Shown: positions 17,038 through 24,846 of the stretch, one piece after another
How the letters are laid out: every line of letters begins with the position of its first letter
Position numbering within the stretch: the first letter of the stretch is position 1
Translations under genes and position numbers: made by a program
The notes under the pieces: generated by a model
What the model was told of the DNA's origin: nothing
Databases searched by the model: none
Seen by the model: only the letters and a program-made list of their open reading frames with translations
Assembly: GCA_963812775.1 (NCBI GenBank)
Contig: CAWEWH010000008.1
Coordinates: 372,001 to 436,000, forward strand
Origin: CAWEWH01 sp963812775
Lineage (GTDB): Bacteria; Pseudomonadota; Alphaproteobacteria; Rhizobiales; Beijerinckiaceae
DNA length: 64,000 nucleotides
Direction: 5' to 3'

Positions 17038-18906
17038 ATGTGTGGCATCGCAGGGTTCCTGTCGCATCGACTCGTTGGCGAAGACGTGCTGGGCCGCATG
17101 GTAAGCGCGCTGATGCATCGCGGTCCGGACGCCGACGGTTACTTCCGGGACAGCTCTTACGCGGTCGGCATGCGGCGTCTCGCCATCGTTGACCTCGCCC
17201 ACGGCGACCAACCTCTCTATGGCGAGGGCGGCCAAGTCGTGCTGATCTACAACGGCGAGATCTACAACTATCCCGAGCTGCGGCGTGAGCTCGAGGGGAA
17301 GGGGCATCGCTTCCGGACCAATTGCGACGGCGAGGTCATCTGTCATCTTTACGCGCACCACGGCGAAGACCTGTTCGAGCGCCTGGATGGCATGTTTGCG
17401 GCAGCGCTGTGGATCAAGGTTGAGCGCAAGCTTCTGCTGGCACGCGATCTGCCAGGCGAAAAGCCGCTCTACTACGCCGAGCTTGGGAACGACGAAGTTG
17501 CCTTCGCGTCCGAGATATCGGCGCTCAAGCAATTTCCCGGCCTCGACCTTACCCTCGATCGGCAAGCCATCTGGGACTTTCCGACCTTCCTGTGGGTGCC
17601 TGAGCCCGCCACGATCTATCGCGGCATCAAGGCGTTGCCGCGCGGCCATTTGCTCAGCGTGACACCGGCCGGAATGCGGCTGCGCCGTTATGAAAACCGC
17701 TTCAACCGGACGCCGCTGTTGGCCGCGGACAACGCCGCGACGTTGAGCGAAACGAAGCGGGTCGTTGAGGCGGCCGTGAAGAGCAGGCTCCTATCGGACG
17801 TTCCTGTCGGCAGCTTTCTGAGCGGCGGCCTCGACAGCTCGATTGTCGCCACAGTGGCGGCTGCGGAATTGCCGTCCCTCGACACCTTCAGTGTTGGTTT
17901 CGACGATGTCGACGATCCCTATCACGGGCGGGCTGACGAATCGGCCGCCGCAGCGGCGACGGCCCGTGTCATCGGCGCTCGCCACCATCCCATCCGTGTC
18001 TCCGCGAAAAGCTTCCGCAATGAGCTCGACACCTTCTGCCGGCACGGCGATCAGCCCTTCGCCGTCTCGTCGGGGCTTGGCATCCTGGCCGTCGCCAAGG
18101 CGGCACAGGAAGCCGGCATCAAGGTGCTGCTCTCGGGCGATGGTGCCGATGAATGTTTTGGGGGCTATTCGTGGTACTCGCATCTCGACGCTGTGCATCG
18201 TAACGGCGCAACGGTGCGACCTGGCGTCCTCTCTTTCCAGAACTTCGGCATCGCATTGCCGCAGCGTCTCGCGGCTATTGCCGCAATGCCGGCGTCGCAA
18301 AAGGCTTGGGCCTGGCACTACTACGCGCACGAGGACGAGAAGAAAGGGCTGTTCGCTGGCGGCTTCGGCGAAGGGCTCGGCAGCTCGCTGCGCCACTTTG
18401 CTGCTTTCCGCGCCGATCCGGCGTGGCAGCCAATCGACTTCATCGCCCAGGACCGCGACTTCTACTTCCCCAATGAGATGTTGCGGAAGGTTGACCGCAT
18501 GACAATGGCCTACTCGGTGGAAGGCCGCGTACCGTTCGCCGCGCCTGCCATCCTCGCGCATGCCGACAAGCTGCGCTATCGCGACATGGTCGCCCCAGAC
18601 GGCACCTTGAAGACGGTGCTGCGGCAGGCCTTCGCCGATCGCCTGCCGGCGGAGGTCGTGGCCCGGCCCAAACATGGCTTCAACGTCCCCATCGACCATT
18701 GGCTCAAGCACGAGTGGTCCGATCTTGTGGACGAGACGTTTTCACCCAACTCGGCGCTGTCGGCATCGGGCATCGCAGCACCTGGAGCGGGGCAGGTAGC
18801 TCGCGCGATGCTCAATGACACCGAGCGGCTCAACGGACACACGATCTTCTGCATGATCATGCTCAACCGCTGGCTGGAGCAGGAGCGGCATGGAAATCAT
18901 CGCTGA
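17038..18906 (+). CDS. asnB: Asparagine synthetase B homologue (glutamine-dependent amidotransferase)
   Basis: 622 residues. The start is ATG 17038, because the mature enzyme needs Cys at position 2 (MCGIAGF); the GTG at 17017 would bury it. Residues 1-~200 form the Ntn glutaminase domain. From about residue 220 comes the ATP-dependent synthetase domain, with the PP-loop SGGLDSS at about residue 262, LSGDGADECFGGY, and KVDRMTMAYSVEGRVPF. In surface-polysaccharide clusters such paralogues amidate uronic acids or other carboxylates. With a UDP-uronate-forming dehydrogenase at 49896, amidation of a polymer sugar is more likely than bulk asparagine synthesis. The 3' end overlaps the next gene by 17 bases. 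Confidence 0.92.
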   Translation: MCGIAGFLSHRLVGEDVLGRMVSALMHRGPDADGYFRDSSYAVGMRRLAIVDLAHGDQPLYGEGGQVVLIYNGEIYNYPELRRELEGKGHRFRTNCDGEVICHLYAHHGEDLFERLDGMFAAALWIKVERKLLLARDLPGEKPLYYAELGNDEVAFASEISALKQFPGLDLTLDRQAIWDFPTFLWVPEPATIYRGIKALPRGHLLSVTPAGMRLRRYENRFNRTPLLAADNAATLSETKRVVEAAVKSRLLSDVPVGSFLSGGLDSSIVATVAAAELPSLDTFSVGFDDVDDPYHGRADESAAAAATARVIGARHHPIRVSAKSFRNELDTFCRHGDQPFAVSSGLGILAVAKAAQEAGIKVLLSGDGADECFGGYSWYSHLDAVHRNGATVRPGVLSFQNFGIALPQRLAAIAAMPASQKAWAWHYYAHEDEKKGLFAGGFGEGLGSSLRHFAAFRADPAWQPIDFIAQDRDFYFPNEMLRKVDRMTMAYSVEGRVPFAAPAILAHADKLRYRDMVAPDGTLKTVLRQAFADRLPAEVVARPKHGFNVPIDHWLKHEWSDLVDETFSPNSALSASGIAAPGAGQVARAMLNDTERLNGHTIFCMIMLNRWLEQERHGNHR

Positions 18907-19588
18907 GATCGGCCAGAACCACAACGGCGACATGGATCTGGCGCGACGCCTCATACGCGAGGTCAAGGCCGCCGGCGCCTCGGTGGCGAAGTTCCAGGTG
19001 TATAGCGCGCGCGCACTCTTCCCGAAGGAAGGGAACGAGTGGTTCGACTACAATTGCAAGACCGAGCTCAGTCGCGCCGATGTCGAGACACTCGCCGGCG
19101 AATGCGAGAAGGCCGGCATCGAGTTCATGGCGTCTGTCTTCGACGTGGAGCGCATCCGCTGGCTCGAAGCCGTGGGCATGCGCCGCTACAAGATTGCCTC
19201 ACGTTCCGTCAGGGACCGCGCCCTGGTTGAGGCCGTCGCCGCGACGGGAAAGCGCATGATCGTGGCGCTGGGCATGTGGGACGAGCCGCATTTTCCCAAC
19301 ATCGCCGCCTCCGGTGGCGTCGACTTCCTCTACTGCATTTCCAAGTATCCGACGCCGCTCTCCGACCTGAACTTCGGCGGCGTCGACTTCGGCCGCTACG
19401 CCGGCTTCAGCGATCATACGATCGGCATCGAGGCGCCCATGGCAGCATTGGCGCGGGGCGCCCGCATCGTCGAGAAGCACTTCACGCTCGACAAGGGACT
19501 TTACGGTCCCGATCACGCCGGCAGCATGACCCCCGAGGAGCTGGTCGCGCTCTGCCGTTTCCGCGACAGCCTGCGGCAGATGCTCTGA
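18890..19588 (+). CDS. NeuB/SpsE-family nonulosonate synthase-like protein without SAF domain
   Basis: 232 residues. The TIM-barrel signatures of PEP-condensing sugar acid synthases are present: EIIAEIGQNHNGDM at the N-terminus, VAKFQVYSARALF, FSDHTIGIEA, and EKHFTLDKGLYGPDHAGSM near the C-terminus. Sialic, legionaminic and pseudaminic acid synthases run to ~340-350 residues because of a C-terminal SAF (antifreeze-like) domain; that domain is absent here and the frame ends cleanly. The next gene carries a CMP-sugar cytidylyltransferase-like domain, matching a nine-carbon acidic sugar route. The exact product cannot be read; a non-sialic ketosugar acid is possible. Confidence 0.82.
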   Translation: MEIIAEIGQNHNGDMDLARRLIREVKAAGASVAKFQVYSARALFPKEGNEWFDYNCKTELSRADVETLAGECEKAGIEFMASVFDVERIRWLEAVGMRRYKIASRSVRDRALVEAVAATGKRMIVALGMWDEPHFPNIAASGGVDFLYCISKYPTPLSDLNFGGVDFGRYAGFSDHTIGIEAPMAALARGARIVEKHFTLDKGLYGPDHAGSMTPEELVALCRFRDSLRQML

Positions 19589-20950
19589 ATGAGCGAACCG
19601 CGCATCACCGTCTACGTGCCGTCGCGCAACTATGGCCGCTTTCTCGGCGATGCCGTCGAAAGCGTGCTGCGTCAAAGCGTCGATGATTGGGAGCTGATGA
19701 TCATTGACGACGGCTCCTCCGACGAAACAGCGGAGGTGATGAATCTTTACCGCGGCCACCCGCGGGTTTCGCTGCATCGTACCGAGGGAATCGGCCTCGC
19801 GGCGGTCTCGAACTTCGCCTTGGCGCGAGCGCGCGGCCGTTACGTCATCCGCCTCGATGGCGACGACGTCTTTGACGAAAACATCCTGCTCGTGCTCGGC
19901 AACGTTCTCGACCGCGATGGCAAGCTGGCCCTCGTCTTCCCAGACTACTTCCTGGTCGATCCGTTTGGACAGATTTTCGCGCAAGAGCGGCGCCAACGGC
20001 TTTATTCGGCGAATCACAGCTTCGATTTACCGCCGAACGGCGCTTGCACGCTAGTGCGCGCTTCGATCCTCAAGGAGGTCGGAGGCTACCGCGAGGACGT
20101 GCGAGCCCAGGATGGACTCGATCTCTGGACGAAGGTCTCGTCGCGGTACAAATGCGCCAACGTCAATCTGCCACTTTTCTACTACCGCCGTCACGGCTCC
20201 AATCTTACGACCGATTCGCAGCGCATCATCAACGCGCGGCGGCAGATCAAGAAGGATGCCGTTAGCGAACGTCTTGCCGCGCTTCGGCCCGTCATAGCAG
20301 TCGTCCCCTGCCGGCGGAATTTCGACTTCGTTCCGGACCTCTGGAAGCAGGAGCTTGGCGACAAGTCGCTTCTGGAGCGCGACATCGACGTGTGCGTCTC
20401 CTCGGAGCTGTTCGATCACATCGTCGTCACTTGCGACAATCCGGAGGCCGCAGCGGTCGTCGAGGGATACGACGACCCGCGCGTGCGTTTTTGGCTGCGC
20501 GACCCGCAGAGCACCATCCGTTCGGCCAGCATCGTCTCGACGCTCGAGGCCGTTGCGCAGGAGCTCGATGCTACGCTCAACGGCATGACGGTTCTGCGCT
20601 ACATGCAGACCCCTTTCGTGACTGTAGCCACCTTGGAGGAAGCGGTCACGACCCTCGCCATGAACGATGCGGATTCGACGAATGGAGTCGAAGAGATCAC
20701 GAGCCAAGTGCTGCGCCGGACGCCGTACGGCGTCGAGGTTGTGAACCGTCGCGGCGAGCTGCGCTCCGACTTCGATGTCATCTATCGGGATGTTCAAACT
20801 TGCGTGGCGACGCGAAATCGCAATCTTCCCAGCGGATCGCTGATGGGGCGTTCGACAGTCAGTTTCATTGTCTCAGCCGCCGAGTGCTTCTTCATTGATT
20901 CCGAACACAAGCTGCGCATCGCCCGCCTGATGGCAACGGACGTGAGTTGA
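19589..20950 (+). CDS. Fusion: family 2 glycosyltransferase plus acylneuraminate cytidylyltransferase-like domain
   Basis: 453 residues. Residues 1-~235 are a complete GT-A glycosyltransferase (ITVYVPSRNYGRFL, IIDDGSSDETAE, IRLDGDDVFDE, NGACTLVRASIL). From about residue 240 a second nucleotidyltransferase domain starts with VIAVVPCRRNFDFVP. It keeps the layout of CMP-sugar synthetases: ELFDHIVVTCDNPE, then MQTPFVTVATLEEAV. The signature P-loop-like R-G-G-S-K of NeuA is replaced by C-R-R-N-F, so activity is uncertain. The gene follows the NeuB-like gene with no gap, and the fusion would couple sugar activation to transfer. ATG 19589 lies directly on the upstream stop. Confidence 0.75.
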   Translation: MSEPRITVYVPSRNYGRFLGDAVESVLRQSVDDWELMIIDDGSSDETAEVMNLYRGHPRVSLHRTEGIGLAAVSNFALARARGRYVIRLDGDDVFDENILLVLGNVLDRDGKLALVFPDYFLVDPFGQIFAQERRQRLYSANHSFDLPPNGACTLVRASILKEVGGYREDVRAQDGLDLWTKVSSRYKCANVNLPLFYYRRHGSNLTTDSQRIINARRQIKKDAVSERLAALRPVIAVVPCRRNFDFVPDLWKQELGDKSLLERDIDVCVSSELFDHIVVTCDNPEAAAVVEGYDDPRVRFWLRDPQSTIRSASIVSTLEAVAQELDATLNGMTVLRYMQTPFVTVATLEEAVTTLAMNDADSTNGVEEITSQVLRRTPYGVEVVNRRGELRSDFDVIYRDVQTCVATRNRNLPSGSLMGRSTVSFIVSAAECFFIDSEHKLRIARLMATDVS

Positions 20951-21627
20951 TGGAAGCCAAAGTAGGCGTGATCGTCGCCGCCCGCTCCACGTCAAGCCGG
21001 CTACCTGGCAAGGCGCTGTTGCCGCTCAACCGAGTGGGGATGGTGCAGTTCCTCCTGCGGCGCCTCAAGCCACTGCAGCGTGCCTCGTTGGTGTTCGCGA
21101 CGACGCGGCTCGCGGCCGACGACGCCCTCGCCGCAAGTGTCGAACGGGAAGGCGTACCCGTCTATCGCGGCGAGAACGAGGACGTGGTTGCGCGCTATGT
21201 CGCAGCCGCCGCGCATTTCGGCTTCGACACGGTAGCGCGCGTCACCGGCGATTGCCCGTTCGTCGATGCGGAGCTTGTCGATTGGTGCATCGAGCAGACG
21301 ACCGCTTTCGACCGCTTCGATCTTGCGACGACGAAGGGCCGTTTCCCGGTGGGGCTCGACGTCGAGATCTATGCGGCCGAGCGAATGGCCAAGCTGCATC
21401 GCTCCGCGAGAATGTCGGTGGCGCATCGCGAGCACCTCACTCTCTTCTTCTACGACCATCGCGACGAGTTCATTGTGCGCGTCCTCGAGCCGCGCACCGA
21501 TTGGCCGGCCACTGGACGGCAATTCACCGTCGACACGCCGGACGACTACACCAAGGCGCAGGCCGTCGTCGCCAAGCTCGGCTGCGGCGACTTTTCCGTC
21601 CGTGACCTCCTGGCATCGGCGCCATGA
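20950..21627 (+). CDS. SpsF/KdsB-like cytidylyltransferase
   Basis: 225 residues from ATG 20950, overlapping the previous stop by one base. The N-terminus carries the CTP-binding IVAARSTSSRLPGKALLPL motif. The sugar-phosphate pocket pattern follows: VYRGENEDVVARY, RVTGDCPFVD and FPVGLDVEIY, ending in FTVDTPDDYTKAQAV. This is the SpsF family, relatives of CMP-KDO synthetase found in spore-coat and surface-glycan clusters. A second, diverged member is at 35419. It probably activates a keto-acid or related sugar as a CMP derivative; the substrate is not known. Confidence 0.85.
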   Translation: MEAKVGVIVAARSTSSRLPGKALLPLNRVGMVQFLLRRLKPLQRASLVFATTRLAADDALAASVEREGVPVYRGENEDVVARYVAAAAHFGFDTVARVTGDCPFVDAELVDWCIEQTTAFDRFDLATTKGRFPVGLDVEIYAAERMAKLHRSARMSVAHREHLTLFFYDHRDEFIVRVLEPRTDWPATGRQFTVDTPDDYTKAQAVVAKLGCGDFSVRDLLASAP

Positions 21628-22248
21628 CGCGCATCGGTATCATCGATTGCGGCATAAGCAATGTGGGCTCGGTCCACAATGCCTTCGACTTTCTCGGCTT
21701 CGAGTCCGTGCTCGTGAAAGACTCCAGAAGCGCTCCGTGGACTGAGCCATCTCGTGTTGCCCGGGGATGGCAGTTTTCCGACGGGCATGGCGCGGTTGCG
21801 GAAGAATGGGCTGGGCGATGCAATTGCCGACGCCGCTCATCGCGGAACGCCGTTGCTCGGCATTTGTCTCGGCATGCAGATGCTGGCTGAAGAGGGCGAG
21901 GAATTCGAGATGACGCGCGGACTGGCGTTGACCTGCGGACGCATTGTGAGAATGACCCCGCAGGACCCCGCCTTGCCAGTGCCGCAAGTGGGATGGAACG
22001 ACGTGGAGTTCCTTCGGGAGACGCGCTTGAGCGCCGGCCTGGGGGATCGCGCCACCTTCTACTTCATGCAGAGCTATGCGTTCGCCGACCCAAGCGCCTC
22101 TGCTGTGGCGGGCGTTTGCGACTATGGCGGCACTGTCGTATCGATCATCGAGCAGGGCCACGTTTTCGGGGTACAGTTCCACCCGGAAAAGAGCCAGCGC
22201 GCCGGCCTCGCGGTGTTGGCCAACTTCGCCAAGTTTGACGCAGTGTAA
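21624..22248 (+). pseudogene. hisH: HisH-like glutamine amidotransferase subunit, one frameshift
   Basis: Starts ATG 21624, overlapping the SpsF-like stop by 4 bases. The first ~35 residues (RIGIIDCGISNVGSVHNAFD) are in one frame. After about 21728 the protein continues one frame over with LVLPGDGSFPTGM, the nucleophile elbow GICLGMQM and the His/Glu site FGVQFHPEKS. All catalytic residues are present, so the break is a one-base indel. HisH releases ammonia from glutamine for HisF; a HisF partner lies at 40341. With WbpG-type enzymes at 33024 and 34217 the set matches the WbpG-HisH2-HisF2 systems that add amidino or amide groups to acetamido sugars, and is not evidence for histidine biosynthesis. 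Confidence 0.85.
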
Positions 22249-22252
22249 CGAC

Positions 22253-23335
22253 GTGTCTGCCACCGCTCAATTTTCCTCTCAATTCAGGCGCCGAGTCGAT
22301 CACGCCGCAAGCGAGTTCTCGTCCGTCCCCACCTCTGGATTAGGAGCGCATCTGCGGGTGCAGGCCGGTCTCGCGCTTCTCGTTGCTCTAGAGGACCTAT
22401 GCCACAGGCTGGACGACGATCCCTCGGTTCCGCTCGAATTGGCGGTCGACCGCGTTGCGCAACTCCCCAAGATCTTCGAAGCGGCGTTCCCCCATTCCGG
22501 CAGCAGCGACGACGAGCGTCCCGCGCCGGTTGATCAGGCAGATCCGACCGCGTTTCTTTTTGAAACGGCTTGGACCCAATACGACGAACGCACGTTCGAT
22601 CACTCAGTCGGGCTTGTGCAAGCTCGGTTGCTTCTCAGCGGCTTCGACAAAAACTATTTCCAAGGAAAGATTTGTTTCGACGGCGGCTGTGGTACCGGGC
22701 GGCTTGCCGTCGCGATGGCGCGGGCTGGCGCTGCGAAAGTAGTTGCCATTGACGCCGGAAAGGCTTCGCTGGATTATCTGCGCACGGTGTGTAAGCGCTA
22801 CCGCCTCGACCAGATCGAGATCATTCGTGGCAACGTCACGGACCTTCAAAATTTCGCGACCGACAGCTTTGACTTTGTTGCCTCAAATGGCGTGCTACAT
22901 CATACAAGCGCGCCGAGAAAGGGCCTCGCTGAGCATTTGCGCATTACACGACCAGGTGGTGTCTTCTGGGTTTATCTGTATGGCGCCGATGGACTGTATT
23001 GGCAAACATACGATGAGTTCCGCTTTCTATTGGACGGAGTCAGCGTTCGTCTCATTGCTGACATCCTCTCCAGCATGCGGATCAGGAAGGGGCTAATCTA
23101 CACTTATTTGGACAACTTGCTCGCACCGCGTGTCTACTTCCGGCTGCAGGAAGTTTTGGATCTTCTTAGCCGGAGCGCGGACTTCACATACAGGCATGCG
23201 CGTGGTTCGGGGCCAATAGACGACACGGCGGCGCTGCTGGCGACCCGCTGGGGCCGTCAAATTTTCGGCCCGGATGGTGAAATTCGCATTGTCGTGAACA
23301 AGACCTCGAACCACAGACCTCCGACATCGCTGTGA
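22253..23335 (+). CDS. Class I SAM-dependent methyltransferase
   Basis: 360 residues from GTG 22253, 4 bases after the HisH stop. The SAM site is FDGGCGTGRLAVAMARAG near residue 142, with the acidic VVAIDAG and motif IV region FDFVASNGVLHHTSAP. The N-terminal ~130 residues include a segment (DPTAFLFETAWTQYDERTF) reminiscent of the zinc-ribbon-less Methyltransf_11 fusions with a UbiE-like core. A role in methylating a sugar of the polymer is inferred from position only. It overlaps the sulfotransferase gene by 4 bases. Confidence 0.82.
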   Translation: MSATAQFSSQFRRRVDHAASEFSSVPTSGLGAHLRVQAGLALLVALEDLCHRLDDDPSVPLELAVDRVAQLPKIFEAAFPHSGSSDDERPAPVDQADPTAFLFETAWTQYDERTFDHSVGLVQARLLLSGFDKNYFQGKICFDGGCGTGRLAVAMARAGAAKVVAIDAGKASLDYLRTVCKRYRLDQIEIIRGNVTDLQNFATDSFDFVASNGVLHHTSAPRKGLAEHLRITRPGGVFWVYLYGADGLYWQTYDEFRFLLDGVSVRLIADILSSMRIRKGLIYTYLDNLLAPRVYFRLQEVLDLLSRSADFTYRHARGSGPIDDTAALLATRWGRQIFGPDGEIRIVVNKTSNHRPPTSL

Positions 23336-24048
23336 ACGGGCCCGCTCAAGAAGCGCTGGAGATCGCGCTGGTTACGCAGATGCGGGCGGGCACACATTAT
23401 TTTTGTGGCGCACTGAGGGTGGCGCTGGAGGCCGTGATTTTACGCCCGGCGGCTGGCGCCTACGCGACGATGGATGACGAATACATCAAGAGGGGTCTCC
23501 ATTCGGACAGCAATATTGAGTTGCCGGCGCCGATAGCCAACCGGCGAGTCTTCTTCAGCCACTACTACCACCCTCAATGGAAGGATCTCGAAATTCCTCG
23601 GGTCTATCTCGTCGGCTTTCCCCTCGACAGCTTTTACTCAGATGGGGTCGTCGCTGCCGCGCAGAGCTACGATCCAAGTCCGAGCGGGCCGCGGTCGGGC
23701 TCCTATGTGCTGAGATACAACAGTCCAGAGTGGAATCGGCTGTCTGCGCGCATGAGGGAAAATGCCGATTGGCTAAGGGAAATCCAAGCCGACACGGCAG
23801 CGCTCGTCGTACGCTACGAGGACTTGTTTGTGGCCTTCGAGGCGACTGCCGCACGGATTTCAGAGTTTCTTCATGGGTTCAAGAATCCGTTGCCGCGGCC
23901 CGTAAGAAATCCTCGGCGCATGTATTGGACGCGGGACTATCTGAGCTGTCTGGACGCTAGAGCATTCGGAGAATTGCGGGCGATTTTCGCGGACGCGATC
24001 GACCACTACTTCCCAGAAAGATCTGCTTCGATGCGAGATAGCCTGTGA
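23332..24048 (+). CDS. Sulfotransferase-like protein
   Basis: 238 residues from GTG 23332. The N-terminal VTQMRAGTHYFCGALR corresponds to the 5'-phosphosulfate-binding loop of PAPS sulfotransferases (usually P-R-S-G-T-H). The central VRYEDLFVAFE matches the region after the 3'-phosphate-binding motif, and RVYLVGFPLDSFYSD corresponds to the R-D-P-x-D block. The next two genes encode PAPS-forming enzymes, which strongly supports transfer of sulfate to the polysaccharide. The P-R to Q-M-R change in the loop is unusual. Acceptor unknown. Confidence 0.75.
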   Translation: MNGPAQEALEIALVTQMRAGTHYFCGALRVALEAVILRPAAGAYATMDDEYIKRGLHSDSNIELPAPIANRRVFFSHYYHPQWKDLEIPRVYLVGFPLDSFYSDGVVAAAQSYDPSPSGPRSGSYVLRYNSPEWNRLSARMRENADWLREIQADTAALVVRYEDLFVAFEATAARISEFLHGFKNPLPRPVRNPRRMYWTRDYLSCLDARAFGELRAIFADAIDHYFPERSASMRDSL

Positions 24049-24839
24049 ACGAGTTGTCGCGTTTGGAATCGGAAACTATCTTTTCCGTTAGGGAAGCGTA
24101 CGCGAAGGTTTCGCCGCTCGCGATGCTGTGGTCGATGGGCAAAGACAGCAATGCGATGCTCTGGGCCATTCGCAAGGCGTTCTACGGACGGGTCCCGTTC
24201 CCGGTGCTTCTTCTCGACACGGGCAATGAGCTGCAGGAGGTTTACGAATTTCGCGACCGCTATGTCAGGGAGTGGCGGCTTGACTACATCAACGTCGTTT
24301 GTCCCCCTACAGAGAGCACCGATACCGCGCTTCCTCCCGCTGCCCGGGCTGCGGCGAGGAAGACGCTCGGCCTCAAGCAGGCGATTTCCCAGCATGGCTT
24401 TCGCGGCATTTTTCTGGGCATTCGGCGCGATGAGCAGTCCGTCCGCGCCAAGGAGCGCATCTTCAGCCCTCGCAGCGAGGAGGGTGATTGGGAGATCCGC
24501 GATCAACCGCCGGAATTTTGGAATCAGTTCTGCACCGAAATTCCGCCGAGGACGCACGTTCGTATCCATCCAATATTGAATTGGAGTGAGCTAGACATCT
24601 GGCGCTATACGCAACGCGAGCGCATACCGGTCGTCCCGTTGTACTTCTCGCGAAATGGACAGCGATACCGTTCTCTCGGCGAAAAGGACATCACCTTCCC
24701 AATCGCGTCGCCTGCGAGCACCGTGGATGAAATCATCGCCGAGCTCGAACGAACGAATACGCCGGAAAGAGCCGGCCGTGCGATGGATCATGAAACGGAA
24801 GACGCCTTCGAGCGTCTCCGGCAAGCCGGCTATATGTGA
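24045..24839 (+). CDS. cysD: Sulfate adenylyltransferase small subunit (CysD/NodP-like)
   Basis: 264 residues, overlapping the sulfotransferase by 4 bases. The PP-loop reads WSMGKDSNAMLWAIRKAF, where CysD of enterobacteria has S-I-G-K-D-S; FPVLLLDTGNELQEVYEFRD and DIWRYTQRERIPVVPLYFS match the family closely. The C-terminal R-C-T-G-A block of canonical CysD is replaced by KDITFPIASPAST, and the protein is about 35 residues shorter than the E. coli enzyme. It forms APS together with the GTPase encoded next. A dedicated copy beside a sulfotransferase points to glycan sulfation and not to general assimilation. Confidence 0.9.
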   Translation: MNELSRLESETIFSVREAYAKVSPLAMLWSMGKDSNAMLWAIRKAFYGRVPFPVLLLDTGNELQEVYEFRDRYVREWRLDYINVVCPPTESTDTALPPAARAAARKTLGLKQAISQHGFRGIFLGIRRDEQSVRAKERIFSPRSEEGDWEIRDQPPEFWNQFCTEIPPRTHVRIHPILNWSELDIWRYTQRERIPVVPLYFSRNGQRYRSLGEKDITFPIASPASTVDEIIAELERTNTPERAGRAMDHETEDAFERLRQAGYM

Positions 24840-24846
24840 CTTCCCA

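Noticed and set aside
21229..21244. Second ops-like element (CGGTAGCGCG) inside the SpsF-like gene
   Set aside because: Only the central GGTAGCG is shared, there is no flanking hairpin and it lies within a conserved coding region.
21624..22248. Histidine biosynthesis gene hisH
   Set aside because: No other his genes are present; the partner HisF lacks the first catalytic Asp, and WbpG-like proteins are nearby. Sugar amidation is the better reading.
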